Source of the DNA: Stenopsyche tienmushanensis | Taxonomy: Eukaryota > Arthropoda > Insecta > Trichoptera > Stenopsychidae | NCBI GenBank assembly: GCA_008973525.1 | Contig: WACJ01000249.1 | Coordinates: 1 to 64,000, forward strand | Direction of reading: 5' to 3' | DNA length: 64,000 nt | Part shown: piece after piece, positions 46,541-59,561 of the stretch | Layout of the letters: each line of letters starts with the position of its first letter | Numbering within the stretch: position 1 is the stretch's first letter | Position numbers and translations under genes: made by a program | The notes under the pieces: generated by a model | What the model saw: only the letters and a program-made list of their open reading frames with translations | The model's database searches: none | What the model was told of the DNA's origin: nothing

Positions 46541-46870
46541 AGTTTGAATATAAAAATTCTTCCGAGATTTTAAATAAGTTATATTTTCTTGAATTTATGT
46601 CTAATGAACTTTCTAAATTACTTAACAAAAAAATCCGAATAATATCCGATTAATTTTATAAATATTCGAATTTACGAATATTGGAAAAAAGGGCAAATAT
46701 ATTCGACTATCAAATATTCGATTAGGATCCCTAATCGCGATAGATTGTTGTTTTGTTTATTTATAATATCGAAACAACAGAATGAGAAAGAATTATCTTT
46801 GTAGGAATAATTACACAAATAATGTCGCTGCCTCCCATACGGGTTTTCTGATTTAATCTAGTCATTATTT

Positions 46871-47667
46871 CAGGGTCGTAACTAGGGCGTGGCAAAGCAA
46901 GCGCCTGCCACGGGCGCAACTGGGCTTAGGGCGCAAAACGCAGGATACCGACCCGATTGAGAGGGTTGCATCTGGTTTTTATTTTACTCGACTATCCCAC
47001 TGTAAGTGTATTAACGCGGTAATTGACATAGCAATATTATCACTTTGACGTACACAGCCGTCAAATCCCGTCACGCGTTAGCAGAAAATACTTGCTTTTT
47101 GCACCAGATAAGTCTATGCATACTGTTTTTGTGGACATTTCAAATCTTATCTCAGAGAAGTTTGAGTTTTTGAGCCACTTAAGTTTGTTTTCATTTTGAT
47201 AAGTTTCGTCGATGTGAGATAAGATTTGAAGTGTCGGCGAAGACGGTATGCATGGGCTTATCTGGTACAATAAGCAGATATTATCTGCAGACGCATGACG
47301 GTATTTGACGGTAACTGTGCGTCAATGGGTTAAATGAAGTTATCTCGAAACTGCATTTTCAAAAACGATCTAAGTTGGGACTTTTTGGGAGGTTTTTCAC
47401 TATAATATTGTTGATTGGATATACCTAAAGTTTTAAGGTTTTTACATAAATAAATTACTTTTTTTGGATAAAATTGTCAAGAATATATGAACATTTAACT
47501 AAAAAGCCTACTTAGTTTTTAATTTACTTCTGCACATATTAAAAATAAAAAAATCAATAGAAAAAATCCGACAAATGGACAACTTCTTGATATCACGAAA
47601 AAATGAGGGGGGGGGGGCGCAATTTAAATTCTTGCCATGGGCGCATCATACCCTAGTTACGGCTCTG
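46871..47667. mobile_element. hAT-2 family element, copy b
   Basis: Perfect 8-bp target duplication CATTATTT (46863-46870 and 47668-47675). Ends are CAGGGTCGTAACTAGGG and CCCTAGTTACGGCTCTG, inverse over 15 of 17 positions. The left subterminal part (GCGCCTGCCACGGGCGCAAC, TGGGCTTAGGGCGC) matches the right end of copy a at 11090-11125, inverted, so the two copies lie in opposite orientation. A G-run of 11 lies at about 47606-47616. A nested long inverted repeat occupies 47046-47325. No transposase. Confidence 0.85.
47046..47325. repeat. Long imperfect inverted repeat nested in hAT-2 copy b
   Basis: Arms of about 110 bp (47046-47158 and 47213-47325) match with scattered differences. Landmarks in the left arm are CCGTCAAAT, CCGTCA, ACCAGATAAG, ATGCATAC and TTCAAATCTTATCTCA; their inverses occur in reverse order in the right arm. 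The central spacer is about 55 bp. It looks like a fold-back element inserted in the hAT copy. Confidence 0.65.
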
Positions 47668-47675
47668 CATTATTT

Positions 47676-49067
47676 ATTGAAAGTCTCACAGTTTTTAACT
47701 CTTTTATCGATTTTGAGATGTTATGACTAAAAAATTTAATTTAAGAAAGGTATTCAATTTTTGCTTTTTAATGCCAATCGAATCAAATATATCTTAATGT
47801 AATATGAATGTTGCTGTTCTTAATGAATGTTGCTTAATGTAATATGAATGTTATTAAGCTCCAGGGAATATGTAAAGTTGAAAATACATTCACCATTATT
47901 GATATCAAAATGTATCTCGGACAACCAATTATTTAAATGAAGAAGTTTCATAGAGGCTAGTAGTTTCAGAAAGTCTGGAAAATCGGAATTATCATAATGA
48001 TTAATATAATCGGACAGGATTATCTTTAAGTGTCTGTTTTTTAATAATTAGAAATAATTATATTTTTCATCCCTTCTTCATAGACAATATACTTCAACAA
48101 TTTTATCCAAATTTAACCATTTATGGAGGGCAATGAAATGCCATTATACAATATAATAATACTTTATCCTTAAGAAAATCTGTAATAGAGATCGTCTATG
48201 TTTAATATTGATATACTTAAATAATTTCAAAGCTTGTACGTAATATGCATCTGTTTGAGTTTCATTCTGAGGCATTTTATACTGTTGCAACTCCAATTTA
48301 CATGACGGATCATTATATTAATTTACTGCGAACAACCTACATTCTCCTGCGGAATATTTTCGTTAATTTATCTACTATACGGTTGAGTTTCAGACTTAGT
48401 ATAAATACATTATCAGGCAGGGCCGACGAATTATTTCACCCCCATCCGCCATTCATTAGGGGTTCTTAGCGGGGGCGCAAAACCGAATATTTTGCGCATA
48501 TGATAAACGGCTGGCTAAAGTAACAATAAGTTACACACGAGCACAATCAGGGCTGCACAAAGTGTGGGTCGCGGCATAAATTGGCATCGAGTGTGTGATA
48601 TTAAGTGTTTCATTAAAAACACAAGCTCGTTTACATTTAACGCCATATTAACTTGCAACACGTTCACGGGCTAAAAGCTTCGTAACGCAATTACTCGGAA
48701 CAAATTACAGCTTTCTTTGATATATATACAACCTCATGTATCATCGAGGAAGTTTTTCCTCGGTGCCGGAGCAGCCCACTCTATATGATATATATCCCAA
48801 ATCGAGCGAGCTTAATGACTTTTGTGCATGAGACTGAAGCCATGAGTTTTTTTTCGATTACACGGAGCCATAGATTGCGAGCTTATATACTCGACGAGCT
48901 TCAGATGGGGGTGTACTTTGTGAAATGGCGTTATAAGCACGTAGCCTATTGCTTATTGCATATTTCAAACAAAAATGATTAATGCCTTCATGAAAGACGC
49001 ATTTAAAATGCTTATTTCAGTTTGCAAAATGTGCTGATGGAGTATAGTGGAGTATACCCCTGTTTAA
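47676..49067. other. Intergenic stretch with hAT-like tips
   Basis: CAGGGCCGACGAATTATTTC at about 48417 and CAGGGCTGCACAAAGTGTGG at about 48548 look like starts of hAT terminal repeats (CAGGG..), but matching inverse ends and target duplications were not found. No gene recognised. Confidence 0.35.
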
Positions 49068-49208
49068 GAACCGCTGTTATAAACTGATACATGAATGAAT
49101 AGTTAAGATTCGTACGGTTCCTTGTGTGATGGCTGAGAGCAGATATACGACCGGAACGGTAAAAAAGTTTTGGTGGCTGAGAGTAGACATACGACCGCAA
49201 AAGGTTAA
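49068..49208 (-). mobile_element. piggyBac 5' tip, copy of the 6.3-kb family
   Basis: Read on the minus strand it starts at TTAA (49208-49205), followed by CCTTTTGCGGTCGTATGTCT. Then come the block ACTCTCAGCCACC and a second GGTCGTATATCTGCTCTCAG repeat, followed by CATCACACAAGGAACCGTA and CATTCATGTATCAGTT. The same series lies at 6264-6355. Here the tip motif is duplicated in tandem about 45 bp apart. The remainder of the element is missing. Confidence 0.65.
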
Positions 49209-52200
49209 TAGTAAAGTAAAATAGTAAAAAGCACGAGAGTCGTAATTAAGATGGCCAGGGCCAATAGTGGGTGATTTGTGACGATCCATTGAATTATGCT
49301 TTTGACAACGCGTTTAAACAGTAGATTTGCTTTTTAAATGTCAGATGGTTCAATATTTTACAAATCGAGACTAAATTTCTTATAAAATATGAAACTTAAA
49401 AGTCTATTCAATATGCAAAATTTGATTAGCCATTAGCAATGATGAACTCAAGATATTCTAAATTTGATCTTGATTTATGCTGATAAATGCATTCTGTACC
49501 ATCATTTAATGACAAGTCTGTTGATCGTAATTTAAGAATATAATAAGAAACGTAAGCGATTTCTATTAAATTTCAAATGATCTAAAATTCATGAATAAAA
49601 TTGCAAAGCAGCATGTTTAATATTGCCATCCGATGTTTTTGAAGGCGGGTTGGAGTATTTTAAAAATCTGAATATTTATTGCCAATTCTCTGATAATATT
49701 TCGCATATTTTAATCGAAATATTCCGACGTAAGAGGAAGTTGACGTTTCGCCATCCAGTCATTTCGTTTGACATGGCTTAAAAGATAAGGAAAACGTTCA
49801 GTTTCCGGAAGCGCGATTTTCCACGCCGGAAGTGATTGTCAATAAATCCACGAAAAGTCACGTCGATCGAGCGAATAAATGAACCGTAGCGAAAAACTTT
49901 GCGAATACAACAACGTTTTTGGTTTTCCGGCAGATTCGAATTTCTAAATCGTGACACTTCCACGCTCGAATCAATTAAATCGGCTTTCATTCTTTCGCTG
50001 AATCCACGAAGATGTAATTTTTCCTAAGAACACTGACAAACTTAATTGAAATTATTTTAAAGGCACGATAAATGCTAGAGGGTGTTCTTTATCCCAGGAA
50101 TGCGTCCCTTGAAACCTCCATAGCTCAAAATTAATTTTCCCATAGGTATATAAACATATCCATCAAGAATAGGGGTGTGGGTTGCATTATCTGTTGCGCC
50201 ATATAATAATTGCTATCTTAAATTAGATAACCTTCATTGTTTTAAGATAATCAGTCTTCTATTTTAGGTACTATCCATATTATCGCATATAGGATTTTTT
50301 TTGGAGATAATTTTATTGTGTGTTAATTTTACATCGATTTTCACATATTTATACAATAGGATAAGGCTATTTGAATAGAAATTTTTAGATTGGGAAAGAT
50401 CTGAATATCCTATTATACTAACATTTGGTCATATATCAGTAGTTGCTGAAATATAAGTTGATTACGTGTTCTTTTGCTAGTTGAAATGTATATAATACTA
50501 TTTATAAACTTTGACCTAAAAGTGATCAATTTTTTTAATGCAAAAAGTATTAAATATAGTATATTCATATTTAGTGTGTTAACTAAACGATCTTTATTGG
50601 GCATAAAAATGTTTATAAGTTTGACAAAGTATGGTAGTGGGAATTCTAAAGTTACAGAAAATAAATATTTTTTTTTATTTTTTTTTAATTGAAAAATTTC
50701 GTACATGAAGGGTTCTGTGAAAAAAAAGATGTATTATATTTGATTAGGGCTTTAGTCATTGCGATTGAGGAGCAAATATGATTTATTATATTCAGGTGTT
50801 CAAATATGAAGCTTATTAATTAATTTTATGCTCAAATGTCCAACAGCAAATCATTCATTATGAAAATTTAATTACTTATTATCAATTTTCAAATTAGCAA
50901 TGATTTGATGAACACAATTATAATAGAGCTGTGGGTTTGTTGGTGTAGGATCTGTATTGTTTTTCTTCGCTTGTCCCGGATGGAATATTCTAAGAACTTA
51001 AACATATGACAATTTGAATACGGAGGAAGTGATAAAGCCTTCCAATTTAACTTCTGGGAATTAGTCTTAGAAATTTTTTGTTTTCAGTAAAAATCTGATG
51101 AAGGAAAGGATGCATTTTCTGCCTTGTTAATAAAATATTGCATTAATCCAATGTTTTTGTTGGTAATTCACACTATGATAACATATCCATTTTTCTCACT
51201 TTGCTTATATATTTCAAATGGTCCATGAAGTTCTATGTGTTTTTCTTTATATGATGGCTAAACGGAGATTTTGTTTAATTAGTGATGTGTTTAAATCATT
51301 CTTCATGTATCCAAATTTAAGTTTTTGAACCAAATTTGACATTTTTTGGGTGTTGACACCATAAAAAAATCATTAAAAAGTTAAATGACTCCATTAGGTT
51401 TGGACTTAGATCCTTTAGATTTAGAGGAGAAAATATTTATTTTGCATCAGAAGTTATAAAAGAACGATACAATATATGATTTCAATATGAATTTCATCAA
51501 AGATTTAGTTGTAAATAACAGGAATAGAATTTAAAAAAACGTTGTATAATGAGTTTAATAGATGTATTGATTTGTATTCGTGTATTTTTTCAAGACTTTA
51601 TTATTTAATAGCCGCGTAGATAAAATATGATTCATCTTCCTTGATATTTATGCATGGAAGTGTTGACAAAATATAACAGCGTAGTTTGATCTTGATATTT
51701 GTAATCTTGACGAGCTTAAAAGCTTGCATCTTGTTCGTAAAAGCTTAATGAGCTCAAGCTGAGCTTATCAACAAGTAGATTATTCAACGAGGGTCGATTA
51801 CTCCGTGTCGAAATTCCGCGAAAATTTTATTCAAAATCGATCTAAAATTATACTTGCTGACAATATAAATTTGTGAATACAGCTTAAAATTGGTCACAAT
51901 AAAACTCACATTCTGACAAAAATATATAAAGGATGGTGAAGTTACTTTAAACTATTTTCATTGAATTTAACTGAATGGTCAGTCACATATATTTCCTACA
52001 ATATGTTCGCTCGACCACAAGTCAAACTGTTCGAATATATAATGCGAAAATTACTCGGAAAGGCTCTGCCATAATAGAGGGTCGTAGTAGACAATAATGT
52101 CACACTTGGGTGAGTGGCTTGGCTTGGCCTGGAGAAACTTTTTAAGCTGGTTCAGAGGGCACAGAGCCAGCAGGAAGGTTTACAATGCCTTCTTTGTCGC

Positions 52201-55200
52201 AAAAAAGATATGTGCATTCGCAAAAGTAGAGAGTTCCCTGAATGAGGAGCGTGGTAGTCGTATAGCTCTATTTTTTAAGGTGCTAAAGAAAATCATTAAG
52301 CTCGAAATGAAGCTCTTTTGCCAGCTACCAGTAGCTGAAAGCATTCTTTGATTAAACAAGCAAAACAAAAACCTTTTATTGAATATCTTCATCAAAATTA
52401 AATGTATTTTCTACTTCACGGATTGAAAGATATATCAAGCTATAATCATCATATTTTTTAAATAAAATCTCTACCTATAAAGCTACATATTTCTTCATTG
52501 ATCTATAAATAATTGAGTAAAAATTGAAATGAAAAATAGCATATATATGGTTTTAAGGTAAAAAATGACGCGTGATATCGTTACCATATGGTTACGCTCG
52601 TCTCTATGGTATAATAATGCTTCCATTTGGCTCTATGTAATTTCTTTTTCGGGATAATTTGCTATAATCATGGGAATTTCTTTAGGTCAAGCCAAAGTAA
52701 TATGAAAAATATGGTATAATGGGTCATAATCAGTCATTTGAAAGTTTTTAAGATTTATTTGCATGTTTGCATTTCTCGAATAAAATGATTTATCCAGACA
52801 TAGAATAATATATAAATCTGCCTAGAATAGAATTTAAATATGCCCAAAAATGTTATTTATATTTATTTTCAAAAACTTTTCCTGCGCTGAATTTTTGAGT
52901 ATAAGCATTTCTTTTTTAAAAATATATTTCTAAAATTTCCTGGGTAAACTTTTATCCGAAACTTTCAACTTTTGCTTGTAGTCGGCTATAGTTTAAAACA
53001 AGGTAATGTGTCATGTTACACAAACAATTTTGTTTGCAAAGAGTTCTTCGAAAGTATACGCTTTTAAAAAATTGTGGATCAAAAAGCTCTTGCGTGTAAT
53101 TTCGGGACGTAAATTTAAAGTTAGTTAAAATATCCTTCAAAGTAAAATAGTCCCCTTGCCAATTTAGTACACCTTCCTAGAAGCGAAAAAGGATTTGCTG
53201 GCGAAAGTTGCCAACTATTAATTCTAGTGTTCAGAGAGTAATCCTCGGGGACTAAGTATTCTCAATTAGGCCTACTGAGCTTCTTTGTATTCAGAGGACG
53301 ATTGTTGCCAAATTTGTGTCACGACGAGATGTATAAGAGTATGTTTCTTACAGAATGTAATCATTCACTTGGGAAAGAAAACGTTTCTTTAACAAGACGC
53401 GTACTTGTGATATTGAGAAAATTTATTCGAAAAAATAAAAGTCAATTGGGGAATTCTCAGACTGTAAAATGTGGATGTAAAATAATGAAAGAGTAAAGTG
53501 CTATTTTGCACGATGCCAATATTCAGCGGAGCTTTATGAAAACCATAAAAGCTTTGTGTTAGATAAGAGTGGAGCATCTTTTAAGAGGAGATAAAGTTTG
53601 CAATTTTTTAAAGACATAAATTTAGCCCATTGTTAAAGATATTATTTAATATATGCACAACCGTTTGAATTGTTCCAATTTAATATGAATTTGAATAAAA
53701 TTTAAACGACGTCATTAACTACACTGTACTCAATAGCAGTGTTCTTACATTTTCATACAATGCAAACACGTGATATTCATGATCATTTAAGTACTTTTTC
53801 TACCAAAAAATCCACTACCATAAGAAAGAAAATCGGAATTTTCTGTATAATAATCTTAAATCCTATAAAAAAGGCTATTATTGATTATATGCTTGTTGAT
53901 CATTTTATGAGAGATATCTTGAGTGTTTCTGGATTGAACTTTGAGCATCCCTTGTATCTTACAAAGTTTATTGTTTTATGAACAATTTGATACTTTCGAT
54001 TCTTATTAATTGCAGATGATAAATGATTATGTTGATAAATGTAATAAATAATAATAAATATCTCAGACGCAGGGTATGTTTATACACGTATTATATGATA
54101 AGTTTTTTTTGTATATATATTTTAGCATATAAATACAATCCATTTTATAGAGTCAAAACTATTTTCCGCTCGTTTCTTTCCAAGGTGCGAAGTTTGCCTA
54201 GGTGTACAATATATATCTAGATAAGAAAAGGGCTTTAGATTTCGAGCCTTTGATAGGAACGGATAAACTTTGGAATAATTCTCGGTATTTGGTATATTTC
54301 GGGAAAGTGACAAGGGCTTTTGTGTAAAACTAGCTCAAGTGAACGTCTTCTCAGAAGCAGAAGTACAAATTATCCGGGAATGGCATGTACTTTCTTATAC
54401 GATTTATAAATAATTCCAAAAGCTCCCATGGGAGACCAAACGAGCAGAAGAAAAAAAGTCGGATACGTCCTTCGTTATCAATAAGGTTTTAAGGGTTTGG
54501 TGTTAAATTGGGGATTAACTAAAGCTGCCAATCCTTAGCTCTCGATGCTTCGTGATCTGAATATTGAATTTTGCTAAAGTGGCTGAAATTGGTTTGATCC
54601 AATCATTTAGCGTTAAAATTGGCAAAGTCACCCACTAGAATTTATAGCTACCTTTTAATATGGTACTTATGAAGATAAAATATTTCGCAAGGGATTTGAT
54701 ACCATTTGAAATAATTTTCTCCAAAAAAGCGATGACAATTAATCATTTTGTATTAAACAAACAAATTTATTCAGACTTTCGTATGATAAAGTCTGATTTC
54801 AGACTTAAATTCCGTTAATATCACCTATCATAATTAATAAAATATGCTAAAAGTCAATCAACATCCTATTCATAAATGAACCCGTTATTTTACAATATTA
54901 ATATAGGACGAAATAATTTAATCTTTGATATAAAAATATCATCATTTCGATATAGTTTACTGTAGAACAAAGATTTCTCTTATCCATGTGAACTTTTTGA
55001 CATTGCCTCTGGTTATTCCTTTCTTTTATCCAAAAAAATATATAGCAATTTAAGAATTTTTTGATGAAATTGAAGTAAAAGTTTTTAAAAAATGAAGTAT
55101 AGAGGCAAAAGCATACTAACACAAAGGTTAAATTTTGTATTTCTTCATAATCATCAGAACACGTATATGATATGTACAAATATAATATTTAATATCAATA

Positions 55201-55390
55201 CAAAAAATATTTCTTGTTTTAAAATGGTTATAAATCATGCTATTAACTATTTAATACAATCAAAACCATTTAAACCAAAATATCAAACAATAGCTTTGTG
55301 ATGTATCCTATGTCTGTGGGAGCGCGTTGAAAGTAAAAATGATTGTGTATATCATTATTTATTATCAAAATCACTTGTATATAATTTTTC
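49209..55390. other. Long AT-rich stretch without supported genes
   Basis: About 6 kb with only short open frames (for example 52097-52351 plus, 84 codons, and 53302-53496 plus, 64 codons). They lack recognised motifs or convincing splice context. No repeats shared with the rest of the window were noticed. It may be intergenic DNA or an intron of the gene to the right. Confidence 0.5.
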
Positions 55391-55464
55391 AAAGCAAAAA
55401 TTTACCTCAATTAGAAACCAAATAAATATTTATTTGGTTTCTAATTGAGGTAAATTTTTGCTTT
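55391..55464. repeat. Perfect 74-bp palindrome, no loop
   Basis: The centre lies between 55427 and 55428 (AAATAAAT|ATTTATTT). All 37 base pairs outward to 55391/55464 are complementary with no mismatch and no spacer; pairing fails at 55390/55465. It is AT-rich, with a GGTTTCTAATTGAGG segment in the stem. It shows no terminal-repeat match to any other element in the window. Confidence 0.95.
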
Positions 55465-55484
55465 TGACTACTGAAAATTCCAAT

Positions 55485-55539
55485 GCCAGTTTGTCATTTC
55501 TTAACGGATCCCTAATCCGTTAAGAAACGACAAACTGGC
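55485..55539. repeat. 25-bp-stem hairpin with a 5-base loop
   Basis: Left arm 55485-55509 (GCCAGTTTGTC..TAACGGAT), loop CCCTA (55510-55514), right arm 55515-55539. One mismatch in 25 pairs. It starts 20 bp after the palindrome at 55391-55464 and is unrelated to it in sequence. Confidence 0.95.
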
Positions 55540-56513
55540 GAGAAGAACATAACTTCCCGTGGCCAAGGCTGTTGGTTGACTCTGTCAATTTATTTCCCGT
55601 GCATTCATATTCCAAATACACACATACCATCGCGCATGCGTAGAATGACAAGAAGAAGAGTGTTATTGTCCCAACATTAAATTATAAATATATCATTACA
55701 TTACAAGATTGTCTTATATTAATGTATGAGACTTTTGTTTTCTTACAAAAATCAATATCAATATGATGAAAGTCATCTAAAAAGTGTGAATAGCATGAAA
55801 ACAATACCCGAGCACGGTTATAGCGAGCATAAAAAAATCGATGCTATGCTCGATATAAGTAAATTTATTTACATTTCTATTTTTAAAAATCATTTATTAT
55901 TACGTAAAAAGTATTGAAAATGTTATCAGTTTCTCATTTGCTTATACATTTCATGATTGGATTTTTGAAAAATTGATTTGTTTTATTAGAAATGAATTTT
56001 TAAAAATTTCAAAACCCATATATTTCTTGAATATCAGTAGATTTTTTTTAAATATCAGATCTATTTTTTACAAGTTGAAACTCTTAAAAGGAATTTTACA
56101 ATGGCTTTCATATATTTTTATGCTAAAATGCAACAATTTTGAACATAATAATATATCATACATATAAATATAAGTTATATAAGATTTTTTAAAATGAAAA
56201 TCTAGTTATAACTAGTTGAAAAAAAAACCCTATATTATCAGTGGCAGATTATGTAATATTTTGACAATGTTTCTATAAACATTTTAACGTAATAAACGAA
56301 TTCTATAGTGTAACCATAAATATAAATTTTATCCATCTTGATTATTTGGTGATATTCATTTTATTACAAAAAATATTTGCTGTTATTAATTGATGGTTGA
56401 GATTTTACAGTTTGTTAATATTTGATCAAGCCTAATTTTTGTTTGTTAGTCAGCCGAATATGGATAATTTACATGTAGTTGAAGTACTGTAAAACCATCA
56501 CAGTGATTATCTG

Positions 56514-59500
56514 ATGTCAGTCAAAAAAAGTGTTTCAAAATGCACCCAAGTGGATACGGAGTTAGTTTCAGTGTCGCTGTCCGCCTTCGACCTGGGCCAG
56601 GAGGGGCTCAGGCCTCCTCCTCCTCGTCCATCGAGTGCTCGCCCTCCAAGACACCAGCGTCGTCTACGAAGAACCTTCAGCGACGGTCATGCCAGAAACA
56701 CCAGCGAAGAATATTTACTGGACAGCTGCACCCTCGACAGCTCCTTCGGCCACGAAGACTCGAGAGAGTGCTCTTATCGACCGCGCTTTTCAGAAGAGCG
56801 CCTGATCCCGGATTATCCTTATCCGCCGCGTCAAGAGCTCGTCTGCAGTTGCCCCCACCAAAACTATTATTATACGAGCAATACTCTGCCTAGAGATAGA
56901 AGGAGCGATCCTTTTTATTCCAGCGAGCAGAATATAGCAGGAAGAGCAGTGACCGATAGATCCAGCGAGGAATTGATAGTGAGCCAACGAAGTTTAGATA
57001 GAAAATTCAAATCGAAATCTCAGCTTTCTTCCATCGATCGTAAATCGCGACAGGCGCGCGCTTGGGAGCGCCAATCCCGTGCCAATAACAAATATGAACT
57101 CAATTTTTTACCAGTCAAAGAAAGATCATTGGATGGTGCTGATTATCAAATTAGAAACTATGGACGCAATGCTTGCTCTCCGGGACGATGCACCCATTCC
57201 AGCCTGTCCGAATCGCGCTCCCACGGACCTCAGTGTAGTAATCGTTTTAATTATTCAAGTAGCTTCGATAGGGACACTTACGATTCGCAGCATGTGTTTA
57301 TTAAAAAGTGCGATGGTAGTTTCGGTAGTTATTACATGGACGATGATGGCAACAAAGGGTGTGCCAGGTCGTTGCCACCGCATTTCGGTGACGACGAGCG
57401 AAGGTTCGATGGCACCGGGGAAACGAAAATGGAGACGAGACCGAGGAAAAGCTACGGTCTTGGTGGAAGAAGAGTTATCGTCCCAGACGGATGTGAACAA
57501 GATGAAAGCTTCGAGATGCTGTATAATGTGAGCGGATGCCAATGCGAGAGATGTGATCATGCAGGTTATCCAGGCGGATATTGCCATTCTCAGGTGAGAC
57601 AGCAATTCAAATTAGCGAAAATTTTAGTTTAGACTAACCAAGTTTATAAATATTTATTGCATGAAAAAGGGGTAAAGAAAAGGGTTAATTTATTTTCTTG
57701 AAGTTTTCTTTTTAATCTTTCGGAAGATATAGTTTTCGCCAGCGGGGATGTAACAACTGACGCCGGTCGTTTGGGTCTAAGTGGGTGGAATAAGATCAGA
57801 GTAAAAGGAAATAGCGTGATCTATTTTTTTAGCCTGAATATATTTTGTAAAAATATATTTTCTATCACTTATTTTTTCATACTATCTTTTATACAACGCC
57901 AATAAAGCTTTAGTGCTGGAAAAATTCAAATTACTTGGTTCACTTGCAGACGATACTTTTTCGTATGAATTCACAAGTCAAATGTCAGCTCCAAAATAAT
58001 AACGAATTCTATATAACTCTATTACAATGGAAAAACAGTAAAAATCATTCAATATGAAATCATGAGGAAATATTTATTTTTATAAAAATATTTTACAATA
58101 CAAGATAATAAGTTTGCATGCAAATATTTTACCATTTTTTTTTTACAAAAGACGAGCATGATCTCATGGTCACATGAATATTTGCATTGAATCACATATT
58201 GTGTTCCAATTATTATAAGAACTTAATCAATGAAATAATATATAGAAATGTTTAATAATAAACTAATTGCATTTTCATGAGTTCATTTTCATAAAATAAT
58301 TGCTGTTATGTTAAAATTTTGCACTTTGAAGACTTAATTAGACACGGTTTCAAAAGTATTATTCAGATTTGAGCTTGCCTTAAAATACATTTAATATGTC
58401 GACTTTGGATAGCAATCAGCTTGCAAAGTACTACAGTAAAAGTCGTACGCCACAATTGAGTTCTGGCAAGATAGTGCATCGTTCTGCAGGAAGAACACGA
58501 GATGTAACTTTCTATAAGAGACAAAGTTTTTCAGCATATTCAGATAGTTTCTATCACTTAGACAACGAAAATGGTATCGATTAGACTGTTCTCCAGCAAG
58601 AAATGCCGCAAATCAATACTTGACCAACTTGTATATGACATTATTCAAATTTGAATATTAGTGTTATTCAACTTAAATGTAAGGCGAAAACTTTAGTATG
58701 ACTATTTTTTTAAATTTAACGGTAGACAAGATTTTTACTGATAGATCAATGGACAAAGTGTTTTGATTTTTTTAATAAATAAAAGTGAGGAACAGGTAAA
58801 TAGTCAATGATCATTGATTTGTTCGTTTTCAAGATAAAATAAAAGACGTATCGATATTTAGCTTGTCATATTTGTCTCGAAACCGATCAATTTATGCTTT
58901 TTATTCTACGAGCAAATAATTAGATATCAATTAGCTATTCAATGTATACTATTCGCATAAGTTAATTATCTAATGCAACTGTGTAAAATGAACTTGAAGT
59001 TCGAGCACGTGGACGTCATCTGGGTGAGCCAAAGTGGGAGTCTTTATCATGCAAGGAGTTGATCCGAAGGATGGTTGGACGCGTAGTTGCAAATTTGGAA
59101 AGAAATTAAAAATAAACCACGATCCTTAAAGTCACAAATAATAAATGCAAATGAAAATTCGTTACACATGTGATTTTTTAGGAATAAATATTACTACTGT
59201 AAATTTTCCCAGCGATCACACAAATGTTTATTGATATTTTTCTTCTCCCCTGGATCTTGGTAACAAGTAAACTTTACACCCATTGCGATTAATTTATTGC
59301 CAATTCTAATACAATAGATAAGTTAAATGGTCAGTTGTAGTGCCATTACCCTTCAAACAGCTTAAAACTGAAACATGCAAGAAGAATAATCTTCATCTCT
59401 TATTTTATTTTATCTTTTCAGGAATCTCTCCGAGTGGACAATCGTCAGAGCAGAAGCTTGAGTGGCAGCGGGCTTGGAACACCCCTGGGTGCACCACCTC

Positions 59501-59561
59501 GAGCCTTAGCCATTCGTCCCCCGAGCCTCACATCCAGTTCCACTGGTACATCTTCCAGTTA
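56514..59561 (+). CDS. Unrecognised low-complexity protein, at least two exons (start and 3' end uncertain)
   Basis: Exon A, 56514-57593, is 360 codons ending CHSQ at a strong donor CAG|GTGAGA. Exon B, from acceptor TTTTCAG at 59422, joins in phase and continues ESLRVDNRQSRSLSGSG, then LGTPLGAPPRALAIRPPS, to a donor at 59557 or 59561 (GTAAGA). The protein is rich in Ser, Arg, Tyr, Pro and Asp, with no membrane segment. It has a PPPPRPSSARPP proline stretch and Cys pairs (VCSCPHQ, CQCERCDHAG). Repeated SxxRSLD-type motifs occur (SQRSLDRKF, KERSLDG). It is probably disordered and might be a scaffold or signalling protein. It is clearly GC-richer than its flanks. An in-frame TAA nine codons upstream and an acceptor-like AG near 56502 mean exon A could be a first or an internal exon. 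The true function is not recognised; later exons may be outside the window. Confidence 0.65.
57633..59421. other. Intron-like region within the 56.5-kb gene
   Basis: AT-rich. A 62-codon frame at 58396-58584 (MSTLDSNQLAKYYSKSRTPQ, then SSGKIVHRSAGRTRDVTFYK) has rather protein-like composition and a possible donor (AATG|GTATCG). It could be an alternative first exon, but no acceptor or partner was fixed. Confidence 0.3.

Noticed and set aside
52097..52395. 84-codon plus and 71-codon minus open frames
   Set aside because: They shadow each other; neither has recognised motifs or neighbours.
55726..55917. 63-codon plus frame upstream of the 56.5-kb gene with a possible donor
   Set aside because: AT-driven composition and no acceptor or phase-compatible partner could be shown.
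56540..56893. 117-codon frame overlapping the 56.5-kb gene
   Set aside because: Alternate-frame shadow of a GC-rich coding exon.
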